Positions 6,775 through 7,115 of a stretch of DNA of 7,115 nucleotides are shown piece by piece. Origin of the DNA: Betaproteobacteria bacterium (GTDB lineage: Bacteria > Pseudomonadota > Gammaproteobacteria > Burkholderiales > Burkholderiaceae_C); NCBI GenBank assembly GCA_009927195.1, contig RFNL01000138.1, forward strand, positions 1 to 7,115, given 5' to 3'. Within the stretch, counting starts at the first letter, position 1; the number at the start of each line of letters is the position of its first letter. Made by a program: the position numbers and the translations under genes. Under the pieces are notes generated by a model. The model saw nothing but the letters and a program-made list of their open reading frames with translations. It searched no databases and was not told where the DNA came from.

Positions 6775-7074
6775 ATGGCATCTGGAAAGCCCAAGAAAAA
6801 GAACCCGCGCCTGGCGTCGGGCCGTAAACGCGTCCGACAGGACGTACACCTCAACGCCGCCAACACCTCTTTGCGGTCCAAATACCGCACGGCCGTGAAA
6901 AACCTTGAAAAAGCCGTAGCATCGGGTGACAAGACCAAGGCCACTGAGCTGTTTGCCAAAATGCAAACCGTTGTGGACTCCGTGGCCGACAAAGGCATCT
7001 TTCACAAAAACAAGGCCGCTCGAGACAAAAGCCGCCTGAGCGCCAAGGTCAAAACCTTGGCCACCGCGGCCTGA
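6775..7074 (+). CDS. rpsT: 30S ribosomal protein S20
   Basis: S20 is a primary 16S rRNA-binding protein of the small ribosomal subunit, important for early 30S assembly. The product is 99 residues, longer than the 87 of E. coli but usual for Burkholderiales. It is strongly basic, beginning MASGKPKKKNPRLASGRKR and continuing with LNAANTSLRSKYRTAVKN (26-43), GDKTKATELFAKMQ (51-64) and KGIFHKNKAARDKSRLSAKV (73-92). These blocks are diagnostic of bacterial S20 and predict the long helical bundle of the family. Translation starts at an ATG with a strong ribosome binding site, unlike the UUG start of E. coli rpsT. The gene appears monocistronic, with its own promoter and a hairpin 18 bp after the stop. 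It is divergent from murJ. Confidence 0.98.
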   Translation: MASGKPKKKNPRLASGRKRVRQDVHLNAANTSLRSKYRTAVKNLEKAVASGDKTKATELFAKMQTVVDSVADKGIFHKNKAARDKSRLSAKVKTLATAA

Positions 7075-7092
7075 ACAACAGGCCCACCAGCC

Positions 7093-7112
7093 CGGTCTGA
7101 ATGATCAGACCG
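7093..7112 (+). terminator. Probable rpsT terminator hairpin
   Basis: CGGTCTGA (7093-7100) and TCAGACCG (7105-7112) form a perfect 8-bp stem with loop ATGA, starting 18 bp after the rpsT stop codon. This is the expected place and shape for an intrinsic terminator. The window ends three bases later, so a T-tract cannot be seen. CCG, not T, follows the stem directly, so terminator function is inferred. Confidence 0.55.
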
Positions 7113-7115
7113 CCG

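Noticed and set aside
6639..6998. 120-residue upstream extension of murJ
   Set aside because: It overlaps rpsT on the opposite strand, and the essential MurJ residues number correctly only from the GTG at 6638.
1..7115. Very frequent TTGGCC/GGCCAA hexamers through the window
   Set aside because: They fit codon bias (Leu TTG followed by Ala GCC, or GCC AAG) on the coding strands. Spacing is irregular and confined to genes, so this is not an uptake or array-like repeat.

Overview
This window is an ordinary, densely packed piece of bacterial housekeeping chromosome. Protein similarity recalled from memory points to a betaproteobacterium of the order Burkholderiales, most likely family Comamonadaceae. 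The signs are the S20 sequence, the PurM N-terminus (PLSYKDAGVDIDAGDALVER) and the Hda N-terminus (MKQIALDIGLAPGP). A moderate-GC freshwater lineage such as Limnohabitans or Rhodoferax would fit, but the genus is not proven. I see no mobile element, RNA gene, CRISPR array or phage-like gene.

Layout, left to right. Positions 1-3211 hold a tight minus-strand cluster. Read in its own direction it runs: AI-2E/PerM-type membrane protein, hda (DnaA inactivator), a HAD-IB phosphatase and pcnB (poly(A) polymerase I, cut off by the window edge). The genes overlap by 20 bp, lie 12 bp apart, and overlap by 4 bp (ATGA), so one mRNA with coupled translation is likely. A 77-bp divergent region (3212-3288) separates this cluster from purM (plus strand, 3289-4317). 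It contains overlapping -10-like hexamers on both strands and a perfect 7-bp inverted repeat.

Convergent with purM, only 28 bp away, is a second minus-strand pair: murJ (lipid II flippase, 5073-6638) followed by a SirB1-family transglutaminase-like protein (4346-5065). The latter looks short at its C-terminus. Divergent from murJ, after a 136-bp gap, is rpsT (ribosomal protein S20, 6775-7074). It has a good ribosome binding site, an extended -10-like promoter and a downstream hairpin that is probably its terminator.

The genes serve core functions: control of replication initiation (Hda), RNA 3'-end polyadenylation and decay (PcnB), purine synthesis (PurM), peptidoglycan precursor export (MurJ) and the ribosome (S20). 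No novel system is evident. The points worth a second look are the purM/perM divergent promoter with its palindrome, the shortened SirB1 protein, and the start-site and coupling details of the hda-HAD-pcnB cluster and murJ.
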